Translations under genes and position numbers: made by a program | The notes under the pieces: generated by a model | What the model was told of the DNA's origin: nothing | The model's input: the letters and a program-made list of their open reading frames with translations, nothing else | The model's database searches: none | Origin: Triatoma infestans | Lineage: Eukaryota; Arthropoda; Insecta; Hemiptera; Reduviidae | Assembly (NCBI GenBank): GCA_011037195.1 | Contig: JAAEAF010002355.1 | Coordinates: forward strand, 1-64,000 | Reading direction: 5' to 3' | DNA length: 64,000 nt | In this document: in pieces, positions 1 to 12,640 of the stretch | Layout of the letters: every line of letters starts with the position of its first letter | Position numbering within the stretch: the stretch's first letter is position 1

Positions 1-165
1 TGCTGTTTTCATACATACACACAAACACAGACCATTTGCTAAAAACCACTTTTTTGGACTCATAGGACCTCAAAACGGATATTTCCGGTGAAAACTCGAT
101 ATCGAAAATTTGACACGATTACAATACTTCCTCTTACTAGGAGTAAGAGAAAGTAAAAATGCTAA
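1..165 (-). repeat. Interspersed repeat family A, head end
   Basis: Read on the minus strand, this begins near the hairpin CTTACT-CCT-AGTAAG and runs on with a stretch that recurs, about 90% alike, at 13275-13440 on the plus strand. More diverged copies lie at 24262, 28190, 36190, 52560, 58295, 61560 and 63640. I see no coding capacity. This copy and the one at 13275 are inverted relative to each other and enclose the lap exon and all of cyclin K. Confidence 0.85.
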
Positions 166-1501
166 TGATGCAAATTAACAGAATAACTGGATGTTGGGAA
201 GCTTTCCAAACAGTAAATAAAATTATTAAGAAGTTTATCACGGAAAATTAACTGAAATATTCCCGGGCAAAATTCATCGTTTCCTTACTAATTTTAAAAG
301 AAAGATTAGAAGATTAAATCGAAAAATTATTTGAAGGTTAAACTTATAGACAGCGAACTATTAGGCCAGTTTATTCACCTTTATCACCCAGTAACGTGAT
401 GTAAAATTTGATAAAAATATTCAAACAGCTAGAAGACATTACAAAAACTAGAGACTTTCATAAATAATACAAAAATATTGAGTCATATATCCAATTTTCA
501 GTTACAAACCCACAGTTTAAGTGCAATCTTACTTCCACAGAAAGTAAATTGCAAATTAAGGCACTTATTATTTGTAAACAATTACCAAATGCAGTTTCAC
601 TTTTCCCCCATGTTATTATTCAATTATCATTAGAACTTAATTTTTTTAGCTTATCAGTATCAAAAAAACAAAAAAATATAATATCTTAATTAACTTTCAG
701 TTCCCACAATTACTGAAATGTTATCTCTAACAGAAAACAACATAAAAGAAGAATTTCAGATACATTTCAATTACATTAAAAAAGAAATTCAGAAATTAAA
801 CCAAGTGCTCAACACTGAATTAAATAAGAGTATAACGATGTGAAACAATATGATCTGACCGTAGTCTATTAATACTAAAAAAAGAGTAAAAAACTGGTTA
901 ATGAATAGTATCATTCGATTTATATTAATATATTTCATATACTAATAAAGAAAACCAGTGTATAAATTTTTGTGTAAGGCATGATAGAAAATACTAAGTA
1001 CGCAGGGTTTGTAGGGCATCGATCTTTAAACCGTGTGACGTCATCCTTTCTGGAACTTATCCTACCACTTTTTTTATAATGTATATATTTTTATTTAATC
1101 TTCTATTCAAAAAAAAAAACCTTAAATGAGAATTTTAATACTAAATTCTGGAGCTCAAAAATTATCTATTCAAAAAAAATACTTCCCTACTGGTTTTATG
1201 GCACAGATGAATCTTATCATTGCAATTTAAATTTAGTTATCGAAAATGTATAAATAGATTTAGCAAAATTGTAATTAAACATCTTGTATAGGGTTCTTGT
1301 GTGAAAAAAAGAACAATAGCTCAAGTTTCAACAGGAATAACATCTATTAATGCATTTGAAATATTTATGTTTTAAGCCAGTTCAAAAGTGCAGCATTCAA
1401 CATTTGTACTTTTCGACATTTAAACATTTTTAATTTGTTAACTTATTGTTGTCAGTTAACATTATCCAAGGGATTAAGACAAAATAATAAAAATTACTTA
1501 C
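166..1501. other. AT-rich DNA, start of lap intron 1
   Basis: No exon, RNA gene or recognisable mobile element is visible. The next lap exon (the ANTH-domain continuation starting with the rest of the split Tyr codon) was looked for on the minus strand and not found, so it probably lies beyond the left edge. Confidence 0.6.
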
Positions 1502-1643
1502 AATCTAAATGCTTCTTCTTTGGCCCAATTAATTCTTCAGTAGTTGCTTTACAAACAGATTTTGCTAAACCTTGGCCGGCAATGCTGTGTCTAGCTGCTA
1601 GCAATCTATCTGTCATCGTTTGCCCAGCCATTTTTACACTCAT
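1502..1643 (-). CDS. lap: Clathrin-assembly adaptor lap/PICALM/AP180, first coding exon
   Basis: This is the first coding exon of a phosphatidylinositol-binding clathrin assembly protein, which binds PIP2 and recruits clathrin and synaptobrevin at endocytic sites. The minus strand reads [20 protein letters not shown] and continues to GPKKKHLD, the highly conserved start of the ANTH domain. GPKKKH is part of its lipid-binding site. Two in-frame ATGs exist, at 1643 and 1631. The second matches the usual family start (M-A-G-Q), so the first may be an insect-specific extension or unused. The exon ends at a GTAAGT donor after one base of the next codon, which fits the expected Tyr after HLD. The rest of the gene lies left of the window. 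It is divergent to cyclin K with 665 bp between start codons. Confidence 0.92.
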
Positions 1644-2308
1644 AATTTAACTTTTCTAACGATGAACCAAGGGGTAGTAAACCCCAACACAATTCACAGT
1701 ATGAATAATTGAAAAAAAAGTTTTATTCACCAAAAATGCCTATACCATCTGAGAGAGCCACCTAACTCACTGAAGTGAAGATGGCCACTGCCGTATTCTG
1801 ATCTTTAGCATGTCTGAACACCTGAATCAACATAATCAAAAGTTCGATAATCGACATTAAATTTTCAATTATACCAAAATTTAAGGAATTGCGTTTGAAC
1901 AGAAAAATTCTTTCTTATTAGAATAAATATGAATAATTTCTTTTAAATATTTTTTTTATTTATTTTAGTTTTCGATTGTATCAAAATCTAGGGAGACCCC
2001 TTTGAATATAAAAATTCTTTCTTATTAGAAAAATACAAATACAAATATTTTAAAAATGTTTTCTTGTGTTTTGGATAAAGTTTGTTCGTCTGAGTTGGCA
2101 ACTTTGGAAAAGGTAAACCACAAGAAGGTTATGCTAAGGTTTAGTGTGATCAGTGGCAAATTTGTTAGTAATTAAAATAGATTAATCTCGATATTACCTT
2201 GGTTTAAGTTTGGTTTTTTTTAAAGTGGCTTCCTTAATTATTTCGCATGAATCAAGTAAAGTAAAAAGACATAATAAGTACTGATTTCCTGTAACAAACG
2301 ATTTAACA
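1644..2308. promoter_or_regulatory. Shared divergent upstream region of lap and cyclin K
   Basis: This 665-bp stretch separates two divergently oriented start codons, so it must hold the 5' UTRs and probably both promoters, unless distant non-coding first exons exist. I see no clear TATA box, initiator or CpG-rich core. Its main visible feature is an imperfect tandem duplication at 1859-2055. Confidence 0.6.
1859..2055. repeat. Imperfect tandem duplication, unit about 100-115 bp
   Basis: Two adjacent copies share a TT(A/T)TACCAAAA/TATCAAAAT-like start, a run ending AAAAATTCTTTCTTATTAGAA, and an AT-rich tail. The first copy starts near 1859 and the second near 1967. They lie in the spacer between the lap and cyclin K start codons. 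Confidence 0.6.
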
Positions 2309-5300
2309 ATGCCTTGTTGGTATTACGATAAAAAGGAGTTGAGAAACACTCCTTCTGCTTTAGATAATATTGATTATGATACTGAAATGAGGTACAGAAA
2401 AGAAGGTGCTAGATTTATTATCGACACAGGAACAAAAATGGATCTTGGATATAATACAATGGCGACCGGCGTTGTATATTTTCATCGATTTTACATGTAC
2501 CATTCGTTTAGGAATTTTCCGAGATATGTGAGTACTAATGAATTTTGTTGTTTACTTTCTAGATTTTTTTGTTTTTTAGTACAGTAGTTTAATCATGTCC
2601 TTGGTTATTTCAGGTTACTGCGTCCTGCTGTCTTTTTCTGGCTGGAAAAGTGGAAGAAACTCCGAAAAAATGTAAAGATATCATTAAAGCTGCTAAAAAC
2701 TTTCTTACTGACAAAAAATTTGCAACTTTTGGAGATGACCCGAAGGTAAAAGATTTTGAATTTTTTTAATGAGTTAAGCGGAATGTTAAATAAAATAAGA
2801 ATAATATTTCATACATCTTCAGGAAGAAGTGATGACTTTGGAAAGGATATTATTGCAAACTATTAAATTTGACTTGCAAGTTGAACATCCTTATCATTTC
2901 TTATTAAAATACGCCAAATGTTTAAAAGGTGACAAATCAAAACTACAAAAAATGGTGCAGATGGCTTGGACCTTTGTTAATGATAGGTCTCTATATAAAC
3001 ATTTTATTTTCTCGATAGCCCTTTTTATTTCTTTCATGTACTAATCATCTTTAATTTTTTAGTTTGTGTACTACTTTATGTCTTCAATGGGAACCTGAAG
3101 TAATTGCAGTGGCTCTAATGTATCTTGCTGGGAAATTAAGTAAATTTGAAGTTTTAGATTGGTCAGGAAGGCAGCCGAAACATCTTCGATGGTGGGATAT
3201 GTTTATTGAAGATGTTACAATGGATCTCCTAGAAGGTATTTATTAGTTCATTTCATGAAATCGAATATTAAATCACATTTAATAATGTTTGTGGACTTTT
3301 TTGTTAGATATATGTCACCAAGTATTAGATCTTTATTCACAACCTCAAACACCGGCTGATGCCCCTGATTCTCCACCACTGGCACCTTCAAGGCCACCAC
3401 CACAGCCAGTCCCACCTAGTCTTCAATTAAAGGAGCCTTTGACGCTGGAAAGATCACCAAATAGCTTACCTCCACCAAATGTTACACAAGGTAAAATAAA
3501 AATAAAAAAAAATATTTGATTAATGCATTGGCTTTTAGAGTGAAAAGCTGGTAGTTTATATATGCATCTACCTAATACACTAATTAACAAATTATTAATT
3601 AAATTAAGAAATTTAAGCATATAAGTATATTTGGTTGGGTATACGTAAGATATTTTTTTATATATTCGCAGTTTTGCTTGAAGAAAGTTATAAGATTTTA
3701 ATTTTAATCGGTTTAAACCATAGAAGATCAGATCAGCAACCCGCGGTCCCACGGAATTTGTCAATGGGGCATCACAGCATTCATTGCATTCGCAATAAAA
3801 ACAAAGAATAAGTGACGTCGACTCAATTATTTTAATGCTGAGTAAGAAGTTTTAAGTGTAAGATTTGTTTTAAATCATATTTAAACGTTTCTCTCATTTG
3901 AATTATCTGTGGTTTAGTATTTAACATAAAATTTTGATATATCACATAATCAACTTGGCGCATACGGCGCATACGACCTCAGTTGAGTAGAATTCGCGAA
4001 CTCTTTCAGAAATTATAAAAGTCCCTGATTAAAGTATAAAAACTAAGGATTAGACAGACAGAATTGAAGTATCTAGCGTAAATCGCCTATTTTTGGTTTA
4101 TTAGTTTATCATTGAAGAAATTCTGATGCATTGTTGCAAGGTTCCCAAAATTCTACCTCTGCGTAGCCCCAGCGCTCCACAACTGAAGTATCTTCTTTAT
4201 AACCGCTCTTATTTTTTCAATTATTGTTAATTAGGCATAGCAGCTTCTTTTTTATCAGCAAATAACACCACCACGCATGATATAAAACTTCTATCTGCGC
4301 AAGAAGTGTCCATGGATTACGTGATGGAAGTTTTTAATTCTTAGTCTTTAAACTTTTGGCGCATGTCATCGATAAAAAATGAGAAACTTTCTATAGAAAT
4401 CTTTTCTGAATAATCTAATTTATCTGCAAGGTATTCAAGAAAACATATAATAAAAGACTTTTAAATATCAAGTTATATATATTTTCTAGCCCTATAAATT
4501 CAGAAGCATTTCGTTTTGGAAAGTGAAGCGGAAACTGACAGAAATTAAAATTAACTATGAATTTGAAGCTACATTAATTGTAAAGATAACCAATTATGTT
4601 AGAAACATAGAAAATTGTTATTCAACCTTTTAAGTTTTTGATACGATTTCAATGGCACTTTTCTAAAAAGAAGTTCTCCGTTTACGCTGCTGGTGAAATC
4701 AAATATGGAAACATACTAATCCAAAAAATGATTTAATGCTAAAAATTAAGTCCAACATATCAAACTTATTCTTAATTATTTCAAAGCAATAATTGCACTG
4801 CAGACTTAATCTGATATTATTCTTATTTCTTCCACACATCGTGTCGAAAGATGAGTAAATCCCAGCCTGGCTCCCAAGGGGACTAAACCCGACCAGTACT
4901 TTATGATGGACATGGCTGGCTATCTTACAAGTTTATACTTATGCCATCCTCAAGAACTCCCTCACGCTAACTCCCTTATAATTACTGCTTTGAGTATCGT
5001 CCAGGATAAGCCACCGGACTCTCCCGTGGTTTCGCTCGAGATTAGATGTAAGAGAACCGATATATCACCCCCCTATACATGAGAACAGTGTTGGGCCGTC
5101 GCACCGCAATTGGCAGCTACTTTCCCAATACATTTTTATTTATTCTTTCTTTAGGTACCTTGTTGGCTTATCACTAACCAGACCAAGATTTACAGCCAGC
5201 TTTGAGTGTACTTATGACCAAGTGTGCTTTTAAGGTATCAGGAGCAAGTGTCCATGCAAAAAGTAGACAAAGTACTCCTCTCGACAGTAATTTGGCACCG

Positions 5301-8300
5301 CCGCCACACATCCTCAACATCCGTTCTTTGGAAGATGTACCTCTGCGTATCACCACTCCCGGTACTGAATAGAGACCATAAAATCTTCCCTTTCAATAAA
5401 CATAGACCCGGACACCAACCATCTGCAAGAAGCAGACTTATCCAGAACGGGGCAGAAGTTCGGCGTAATATCTACCGAACAGCTCCTTCGCTCCCCAAGC
5501 CTCTGATTTGACCGCATCATCAACAACCCCTCCAAGGGGGTCAAACCCGAAATTAATTAAGATTAATTAAAATTACTTAATTATTTTTTTGTCTTTCTAA
5601 AATTTAAGTTAAAAATGCATAAGTAAAATACTGGGATTCAAGTTTTGTGTTATGCTTAATATAAGGCGAGAAAGCCCTGCCTCACATATCACTCCAGAGT
5701 GGAGTTTACGCGGGCAAAATTAAGACTGGAGCCCGCCGACCACTCTCTTGCTGAGGTTGTAAATAACAGAAATGTCCAACATCTATCCCTCGCTGGAGCA
5801 AAATCTTTTCAATCAAAGCTTTCGGGTGATGAGCCTAAATGTTAGATACCCGAATCCGAACAAGACGGTTCAGTGCATCGATTCGGCACCGCCTCATTTT
5901 ATGATCCCAGATGCGTATATGAAGAGAGAGACTGCATAGATATTTATAGCCCTGACCAAATTGCGCGCATGAGGCCCGACCGAAAGACCGCACGGAACCT
6001 TTCGGTAACATAGCGCTTGAATTTCTCATTAGATATAATTGACCATAGTCAAGCCCTGCAGCCTTAGCATATTCCATATGTGTGTGCATTTGATTCCTCC
6101 CAGGAGTCACCTACACTGCGGTATTACTCAAGCTAAATTTCAAGGTGTGACTTACCCTTTTCTCCACTCTAAATTTGAGGGACATATCCGAGCTGTACGC
6201 CCGAGTCAGGCGAGAAGGTCTTCCAACTGAGTCTTTCTGTTAGAGGCAAAAAATTTTAGATCATCCTTATAGAGCAGATGGCTTATCATCACGGACCTAT
6301 CTTGTCCATCTGAAAATACGTCGTTTCCAGCCAACTCCACTCGGCGGAGGAGCCAGGTAAGGGGGTTCAGCGCAACACAAAACTAAATGAGTCTCCCTGA
6401 AATATACCACCCTTCACTAAAATCGCTCTTGCAACGAGTGTATCGCTAGGAGTTCGCAGCTGGAGCCGCGTGTGCCAACTGCTCATTAGATTATTTATCA
6501 TTATTTTGTCCGTGTTGCTTAAAAAGATTGATTTATAAAGGTACCTTTAAAAAAATACTTTCTAATAGGGCAAGAAGTTTGGAGTACTTTGTACTATTAT
6601 ATAAGTTGCTTGTTTCTGATAAAATATGAGGCGAAGATTTTAGATAAAAAACTAAATCGATTAATATTGTTTTATATTTATGCATGCTTCTCAAACTTAT
6701 TTCCAGGTAGTCTTTTTAAACACGTAATTCATTTTAAATGGCAAAAAAATTATACTTGATGTTTATATTTTCATTGAAACGGAGAGATAGAAATATTACA
6801 AATTCCATAATTCGATTTTTTTTGTTTTTCTAAAATTTAAATTAAAAATTCATACAGTGAATTACTGGGTTTCAAGTTTTGTGTAATAAAGTGTTTTGGA
6901 ACCATTCTTATAAGGTGTCTTAGGAATTGCTTGATTCCAGACTTCCTTGGAAGGCCCACCTTATGTGTGAAGCGAAGATCTGGAGTTGCAACATTCAAAA
7001 ACGGACAACATTCCAAAAAACCCTTTAAAGAAAATCATAATCTGAATTATTGTTATTAAGTCCAATTTTTATCATAATATCGTCTGGTTCTAGGGAAGTA
7101 TTATGTATCGGTAATTTTTCGGCTGGTTTATTGGAATTAAATTTATGCATCCAATTTTTAATTAATTCTTAATATTATTCTTTAAAAGCAGTGGGAAAAC
7201 TAAGTTGTATATTTTTATAATATGGACAGAAGTGGAAAATTATTATTTTTTTTTTTTTTTACTAATTCTAAAATAAGACTGATTATTATTAATTTTTATA
7301 ATGTATTTTTTTTTTTTTGTTGGTCCTTGTATAACCTAAATAGATTTTACTTTATTTATTGTTAAAGAGTCATTGGTCCTTGGTAACGACGACTCTATAT
7401 TGTGTGCTCTCTAATCTCCCTAAAATTATTGTTCCTACTAATGGACTGTGTAATCCTCAGTTACTTTTATTTTAAAAGTGTTTTTTGTTTAATGGGAATA
7501 TATATATATTCCCAATTTACTGGTAGGATATAGAATAAAAATTACTTTGTACCTGCAATTGACTTTTTTTTCTGTATACACCAATTTGAATAATATGTAA
7601 GTTTGAACGATTTTATTGAATTCAAATTTAATTTATATATATATTCATACATGTATACATTGTATTTATATATATATATATAAATTATTTATATTTAATA
7701 CGGTGAATATTTGCTGTTGCAAATCTTGATTTCAAACAGTACTTGAAGAAAGTTTAGGTTAGCTTTAGCTAGCTCCTGAAATTCAAAACCTATATAAACA
7801 GCAAAGGAATATGTTGTTAGAAATTTTTTTTACCTTTATTAGATTTGGAGAAAGAGTAGTTGACCTCGATCTCATAAATTTAGCCAATAAAGTAAAAAAC
7901 TGTATTCTAGTTTCTTTAAACACAGTTGACAAGGTATTAGAAAGCTAAACCTAAATTAGTTTGATTTGTTTGATATATTCTAATTTTATATAGCACTGGA
8001 ATATTCAAGCATGCATTTGAAAATGTGTTAGGCAGAACATTCTCACACATTTAAGACATAGACTCATATTAAAGATTGTTTGAGACACAGACTCCCAAAA
8101 TTTGTAAATTTTACCATTAAATTAGAAAGTTATACAAAAAAGTTACAGTAAAATGTTTAACTTAAACTTGAAGTGAGCAAATAATCCAAATAAAATCATT
8201 TGAGCTACCGGGTCGAGACCGCGTCAGTGGTTTGCTAGAAACCGACGTTTCTCTCTTATTGCAATGAGCTTCTTCAGGATCAATACACCTGAAAGCTAAT

Positions 8301-11268
8301 GATGCTCCATTAGCTTTCAAGTTGTAACTACCTGGTCCACTGAAGTAAATCATGTGTTTTTGATGAAATTGGCCGCGGAAACCTAAAAGTTCATAAATAA
8401 TCCAAGTGTGTATATGTTAGCGGGAAAGTATGAAATTCAGGCATTCTATAGAATGCCCAACCATTTCATATAATACCATGCGTGGTTTATACTCAGATAC
8501 CAGATTATATTTCTTATGATAAATTTTGTGTATCTGAAAAAATTCTTTTAAATATTCCTATTATTCATTTGTTAACTTGGGGAAATTCTATTGTAGTATT
8601 TCTTTATAATAAATAATGGTATTCCAAATGGTGTTTCAATAGTTCTGGTAATTTAAGTAAAATAATTTAACTTTTAAATGATTTCTATTAAAATATATTT
8701 TGAAGTCGGGATGTAATAAAATAAATGGGGGCTCGTCCGGGATGAATTTCATAGTTTGCCAGTAACATATATAATTCATTAATTTCGAACATAATAACAG
8801 ATGGACTTATTGTGTTAATATCAGATAACGAATACGACACCAAAATTAATATCGAATAATTTACGTTACTCTGATCCCAATAACAATATTTATAACGTGT
8901 TTGGTTTCTTGCTCCAAATTTTCAGGATTTACCTCCCTCAATTAACCTTCTTTTAATGTTCTGTAGAATATCGAAGGTATTGTAAACCGTAATTTTGATT
9001 GAACTTTTTTTTAAACTAATTTCTGGCAAACCTCTGCATGTCATATTATATTCTACTAAATTTTGGTAAACCTCTTGATACAATATTCGGGAGGTATACA
9101 TTTTAAATGAAAACTAGGAAGTTTCCCTAGATGGCCGCGAATCTCTTACATTTATTTCTTTATACCATTTGGATAATTATTTATTATAATGAACTGTATT
9201 TTATTATTTCTCTTATTAAAGTAAGGGGAAGCATATGGCGATCATGTTAATTTTTTTTATTTTTAAAGTATGAAAGGATATTTAAAATTAGAAAGTGACA
9301 TCAAAGTCTATAATTTAATTAAATAGGGCCATGTGTTTCAATTAAACTAGAACTTTCGATCAATTAAATACTTTACATTATTATAGGAACATGGACATCT
9401 TTTGTGTTTTATCTCTTGGTTGTCAATCCAAACCAAACTCAGTAACTTGCGACTCGGGTTGGAACTTTATTCCTCCTTGCACACGCTTCTTTCTCATTAT
9501 AATTATTAGTGCGTTGTAGAAATTACACATTATAATTTATTGTGCAAATACTACTTGCTCCTCAGTCTTTTCTCACACATATGTCTGACGCCTTCTTAAA
9601 AAATAATAGGCGTGGTCTTTCGGCGTCTTCTACTCTTCTTGTCAGATTTTCTGTTTTTAGAACTATTGACTAGTTCCATCGCTTTTATAAATGCTTTTTA
9701 TTTTGGAGAGTAGGTCCATAAATCGAGATGGCTTGTTTCCAAGTTTCTCTGGTGTTTTCAGGTTCTCACTTCAGTGCCTTCACAATAATAACAAGAGATA
9801 CGTAGCGTTTCTTCTAGCTAACAGTATACTAGCAGAGTTATCTGCAGCCATGTTTTGCTTATTATGAAGCTTTTTGTGAGACAGAAGGAAAGAACGAATC
9901 TTTTCTTTATCATCCTTCTTATCTGGAAGTGAAGATAAAATTGATGTCTCTAAAGCGCATTCCATCTAAATCAGACATGAAGAAGTCATTGCCGCTTTCC
10001 AAAAGAAGAGTCTATTGTAGCATGCTCCAAGCCAGGTAAAGTTAGACAAAAAGAATCGAACCAACTAGTGTTGCACTCAACTGAGCTAGGGAGTGTCTCT
10101 CTGTAACTACCTGATTTGTTTAGGGAGCTAACTATTCCTAGTAAACCTGACAGGACTTAACGCCTGTGATTAAAGTCAAAATGAAATAGAAAAGAAGCAA
10201 GGAATTTAGGTCGAACTCGGTTTCTTACACGGCGATTGAAACCGTCCTTCTTTTTTTGCTGATCGTACCATACAGGCTTATGAGTTGCCCAGGTCCCTGA
10301 CGTGACAAGAGGAATTGCCTAATCTTTCCGCTAGAACAGCACGATTTGGGTACTGAAATACCCTGACATAAGCATGACTCTAAGCGTGGGCACTGATATT
10401 GTTGAACATGAAGGTATATTTAAATTTCTGATTGTCGTATCTGCACTCTGAATCTAGAACAATACTACAACTATATGTAGGCTATAATTTCACTAATCTA
10501 CTATTTATTAATAAACTAAAATTGCATGAAATTCCATTTTTCTTCATAAGGTTTTGGTTAATTATTGGTATTTTATTCTGTTTATTTTAGAAGTACCTAG
10601 TTGTAATTAAAAAATAATACATCAACCATATGTGGGGCCTTGTCAATTGAGTACCTATATTTTTTACTTCTTATTTCCTTGCTGAAAAAATAAAAAAAAA
10701 TAATTGTTTTCTTTCAATTATTGTGGGAAAAAGAATAATCTACAATCAGAAAAATCTAATACCTCAATATCTGAAAATTAATATGCGTACTTTTTTAATT
10801 GCTCTTAGGCTTCTGATTAATTCAATTATTTAAGAATTTATCGAGTCTTTTTTTTTTTCAATTTATTATGGTGATTGGTAAGTATTTATTGTCTTCTTCT
10901 ATTCAATTAATATATGAAATCAAAATGTAAAAGTGGTTAAAATAAATAACATCATTTGATGAAAGATTTTTTTTTTACTCCTTTTTTTTCTTAAGTTAGA
11001 CTATTATTTTACAGTTCACCCGGTGAAAGTATTGCCAAAAGCAGGGGAGTTGAAGCTTGTAAGCAGTAATGGTGAAGTAACTAAATTAGTTGTGGATCCA
11101 ACTAAACCGCCACCAACACAAGCTGCAACATCAGTACCACCGCCCCCAATTGAAAGTGCATATCCTCCTCCATATCCACCATACCCTCCTGCATCGGCTC
11201 CTCATTATCCTCCAACATTTCCTGCTAATTTCCAAACTGTTAGACCACCTTACTATCCTAATCAATGA
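2309..11268 (+). CDS. CycK: Cyclin K
   Basis: Regulatory partner of Cdk12/Cdk13, which phosphorylate the RNA polymerase II C-terminal domain during elongation in the nucleus. Exons are 2309-2527, 2614-2745, 2823-2986, 3063-3235, 3308-3490 and 11015-11268. All junctions are GT-AG and the phases agree (0, 0, 2, 1, 1), giving 374 aa. The protein starts [19 protein letters not shown] and shows the N-terminal cyclin-box block [12 protein letters not shown], the [14 protein letters not shown] helix, GDDPKEEVM and [15 protein letters not shown]. The second cyclin box holds AWTFVND and [19 protein letters not shown]. After [10 protein letters not shown] comes a proline-rich tail (residues about 180-374) ending in PPY/PPYPP repeats, short as in fly CycK and unlike the long human tail. 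Intron 5 is 7.5 kb and full of repeats. The gene is divergent from lap and convergent with Pez. Confidence 0.96.
4815..6500. repeat. Degenerate GC-richer interspersed sequence, unidentified
   Basis: This block stands out from the surrounding AT-rich intron by base composition. Several short minus-strand open stretches of 60-95 codons lie at 5174-5356, 5350-5544 and 5835-6110, in different frames and separated by stops. I recognise no reverse transcriptase, transposase or integrase motif. It looks like the decayed body of an old repeat. Confidence 0.45.
7619..7700. repeat. TA-rich microsatellite
   Basis: Runs of TATATATA occur between 7640 and 7685, inside cyclin K intron 5. Poly-T tracts lie just upstream at about 7247-7260 and 7306-7317. 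Confidence 0.8.
8162..8395 (-). repeat. Repeat family C with hammerhead-like core
   Basis: On the minus strand it runs from a GGTTTCCGCGGCCA start through GATCCTGAAGAAG, an ATTGCAATAA loop and AGAAACGTCGGTTT. The same start and motif recur at 39305-39389/41089, interrupted there by a LINE. A 63-codon open frame on the minus strand has no similarity I recognise and is probably chance. The motif is compared with hammerhead ribozymes in the findings. Confidence 0.7.
8726..8743 (+). mobile_element. Primer-binding site for tRNA-Pro (LTR element relic)
   Basis: TGGGGGCTCGTCCGGGAT is an exact 18-base complement of the 3' end of tRNA-Pro including CCA, the same primer site used by murine gammaretroviruses and some LTR retrotransposons. 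A GC-rich 18-mer of this kind is unlikely by chance in DNA this AT-rich. By rule the 5' LTR should end just upstream, but I cannot define its start, and I see no gag or pol frame downstream. Confidence 0.65.
10035..10110 (-). repeat. Degenerate tRNA-like (SINE) fragment
   Basis: The minus strand reads TAGCTCAGTTGAGTG (A-box-like) and, only about 10 bases on, TTGGTTCGATTC (B-box-like). The spacing is too short for a tRNA: the anticodon arm is missing. I read it as a deleted tRNA-derived SINE head. It lies in cyclin K intron 5. Confidence 0.5.
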
Positions 11269-11382
11269 CATCTCATTCATTCTATTTAATTTTTAATAAT
11301 ATTATTTTATTTTTACTATGTATTATTTGTTTTTACATATGAAAGTTTATATTACTTTTTATATAAATTTATTAGAGTTTTA

Positions 11383-11388
11383 AATAAA
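11383..11388 (+). promoter_or_regulatory. Probable cyclin K polyadenylation signal
   Basis: AATAAA lies about 115 bases after the cyclin K stop codon in a T-rich 3' UTR. It fits the expected distance, but AATAAA is common in DNA this AT-rich. Confidence 0.5.
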
Positions 11389-11394
11389 TTATTT

Positions 11395-12640
11395 TATTAT
11401 ATTTTCTTTAATAGTTTATTTATTCAGTAATAATAACATTAGTTTCTTTTATAAATAATTGGTCTTTTCAATATCGGATTATGGTCTTAGATAATAGTGA
11501 GAGATATAGGAAATAAAGAGTTCATGTTGCTCCTACATGTCTCTTAATAATGTTTTTCATAGAATTATTTCATTTTTATGGGGTCTATATGGTGGCAGAA
11601 ATAATCAAGCCGTTAAGCCATTATAAAACTAAAGATCACACTCAAGTTAGGCTTCGATTCTTCGATAAAAGTGATTGCAATATGAGCTAAAAAGGAAAAT
11701 TAATAAAATAGGGCCCCAGGTGTACAAACCAAGGATATTGGATCTGAGTCGAGAGGAATGCTGATCTAAGAATCGTAAGTCTTGCTTAAAATTATGTTTT
11801 TGTTAAAAAATATTTATATTAACCTATATAAATAAATTTGAACGGCAATCTGTTATCTAAAATAGCATCACGACTGAATACTGAAAGGAATACAGTGAAA
11901 TTTAGCAAAAATATTCCTCTTTTATTAAAATATAATCTGCACTTTTCAAAATCAGAAATAGTTCGGACTTAAATATTAATACACACAAATAATAATGAAT
12001 ATTGAAGTTATCTTAAACTTTAATCCTCTTGGTTCAATATAATTTCTCTTTCTCAACTTGCTATAACCTTATTTCTTGTTGAAAAGTTTTCAGATTTCGT
12101 ACAACTTTACTACGGATCTATATTATCGTCTTAAAAATTCTTAATCTCCTTCCATTTTGTGATTGTGATGAAAATAAATTCGTAACTTCTGACCGCATTT
12201 CAAAACTTGTAAGCGAGAAGTAACGTTTATTGATTTTCTAGTTATTTAATTTAGCCAATTTTAAAAAGGTCACTTCAGTTAATTTTAGTGTGGGTTCCAT
12301 GTTAGTATGTTAGATGGAAGACGTCCCCTACATCCCTTCCAAACTCAACGGTTCTTCATCAGTCTTAGACAAAAGAGCACTTTCAATCCCAAAGAAATCC
12401 CCCTTTAGCAATGAAGACGTATAATCCTGTAGTATTTTAATTTTAATTTTTATCAATATTAAAATATTTTTGTTTCATGTCAGTAATTTGTGTGTAAATA
12501 AAAAAAGTTCGAAAAGTAATTTAGTGTTTATAAATACAACTAAATTAACTAACAAACAAACATTTATAAAAAAAAAAGTGCAAAGGCAAAAAACACTTTG
12601 TAGAATACTCAAAAGTTCAAAATAAAAAATGATATTCTAT
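11395..12640. other. AT-rich spacer after cyclin K
   Basis: No gene, exon or named repeat is visible. A splice-acceptor-like sequence on the minus strand near 11695 is followed by only 14 codons before a stop. Confidence 0.5.

Larger units (their letters stand above)
3491..11014 (+). other. Cyclin K intron 5, repeat-filled
   Basis: The other introns of the gene are about 70-90 bases; this one is 7.5 kb. It separates the last cyclin-box/linker exon from the terminal proline-rich exon. It holds a degenerate GC-richer block (4815-6500), TA and T tracts, a family C repeat (8162-8395), a tRNA-Pro-type primer-binding site (8726-8743) and a tRNA-like fragment (about 10035-10110). I see no second gene inside it. 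Confidence 0.8.

Noticed and set aside
1435..1650. 71-codon plus-strand open frame over the lap exon
   Set aside because: The minus strand there encodes the conserved lap N-terminus, so the plus frame is a shadow.
5174..6230. Several 60-95-codon open frames in cyclin K intron 5
   Set aside because: Different frames, no recognisable domain, inside degenerate repeat-like DNA.
11600..11700. Possible last Pez exon on the minus strand after TTTTTAG near 11695
   Set aside because: Only 14 codons before a stop, no match to the Q-loop region, and about 10 kb from the previous exon.
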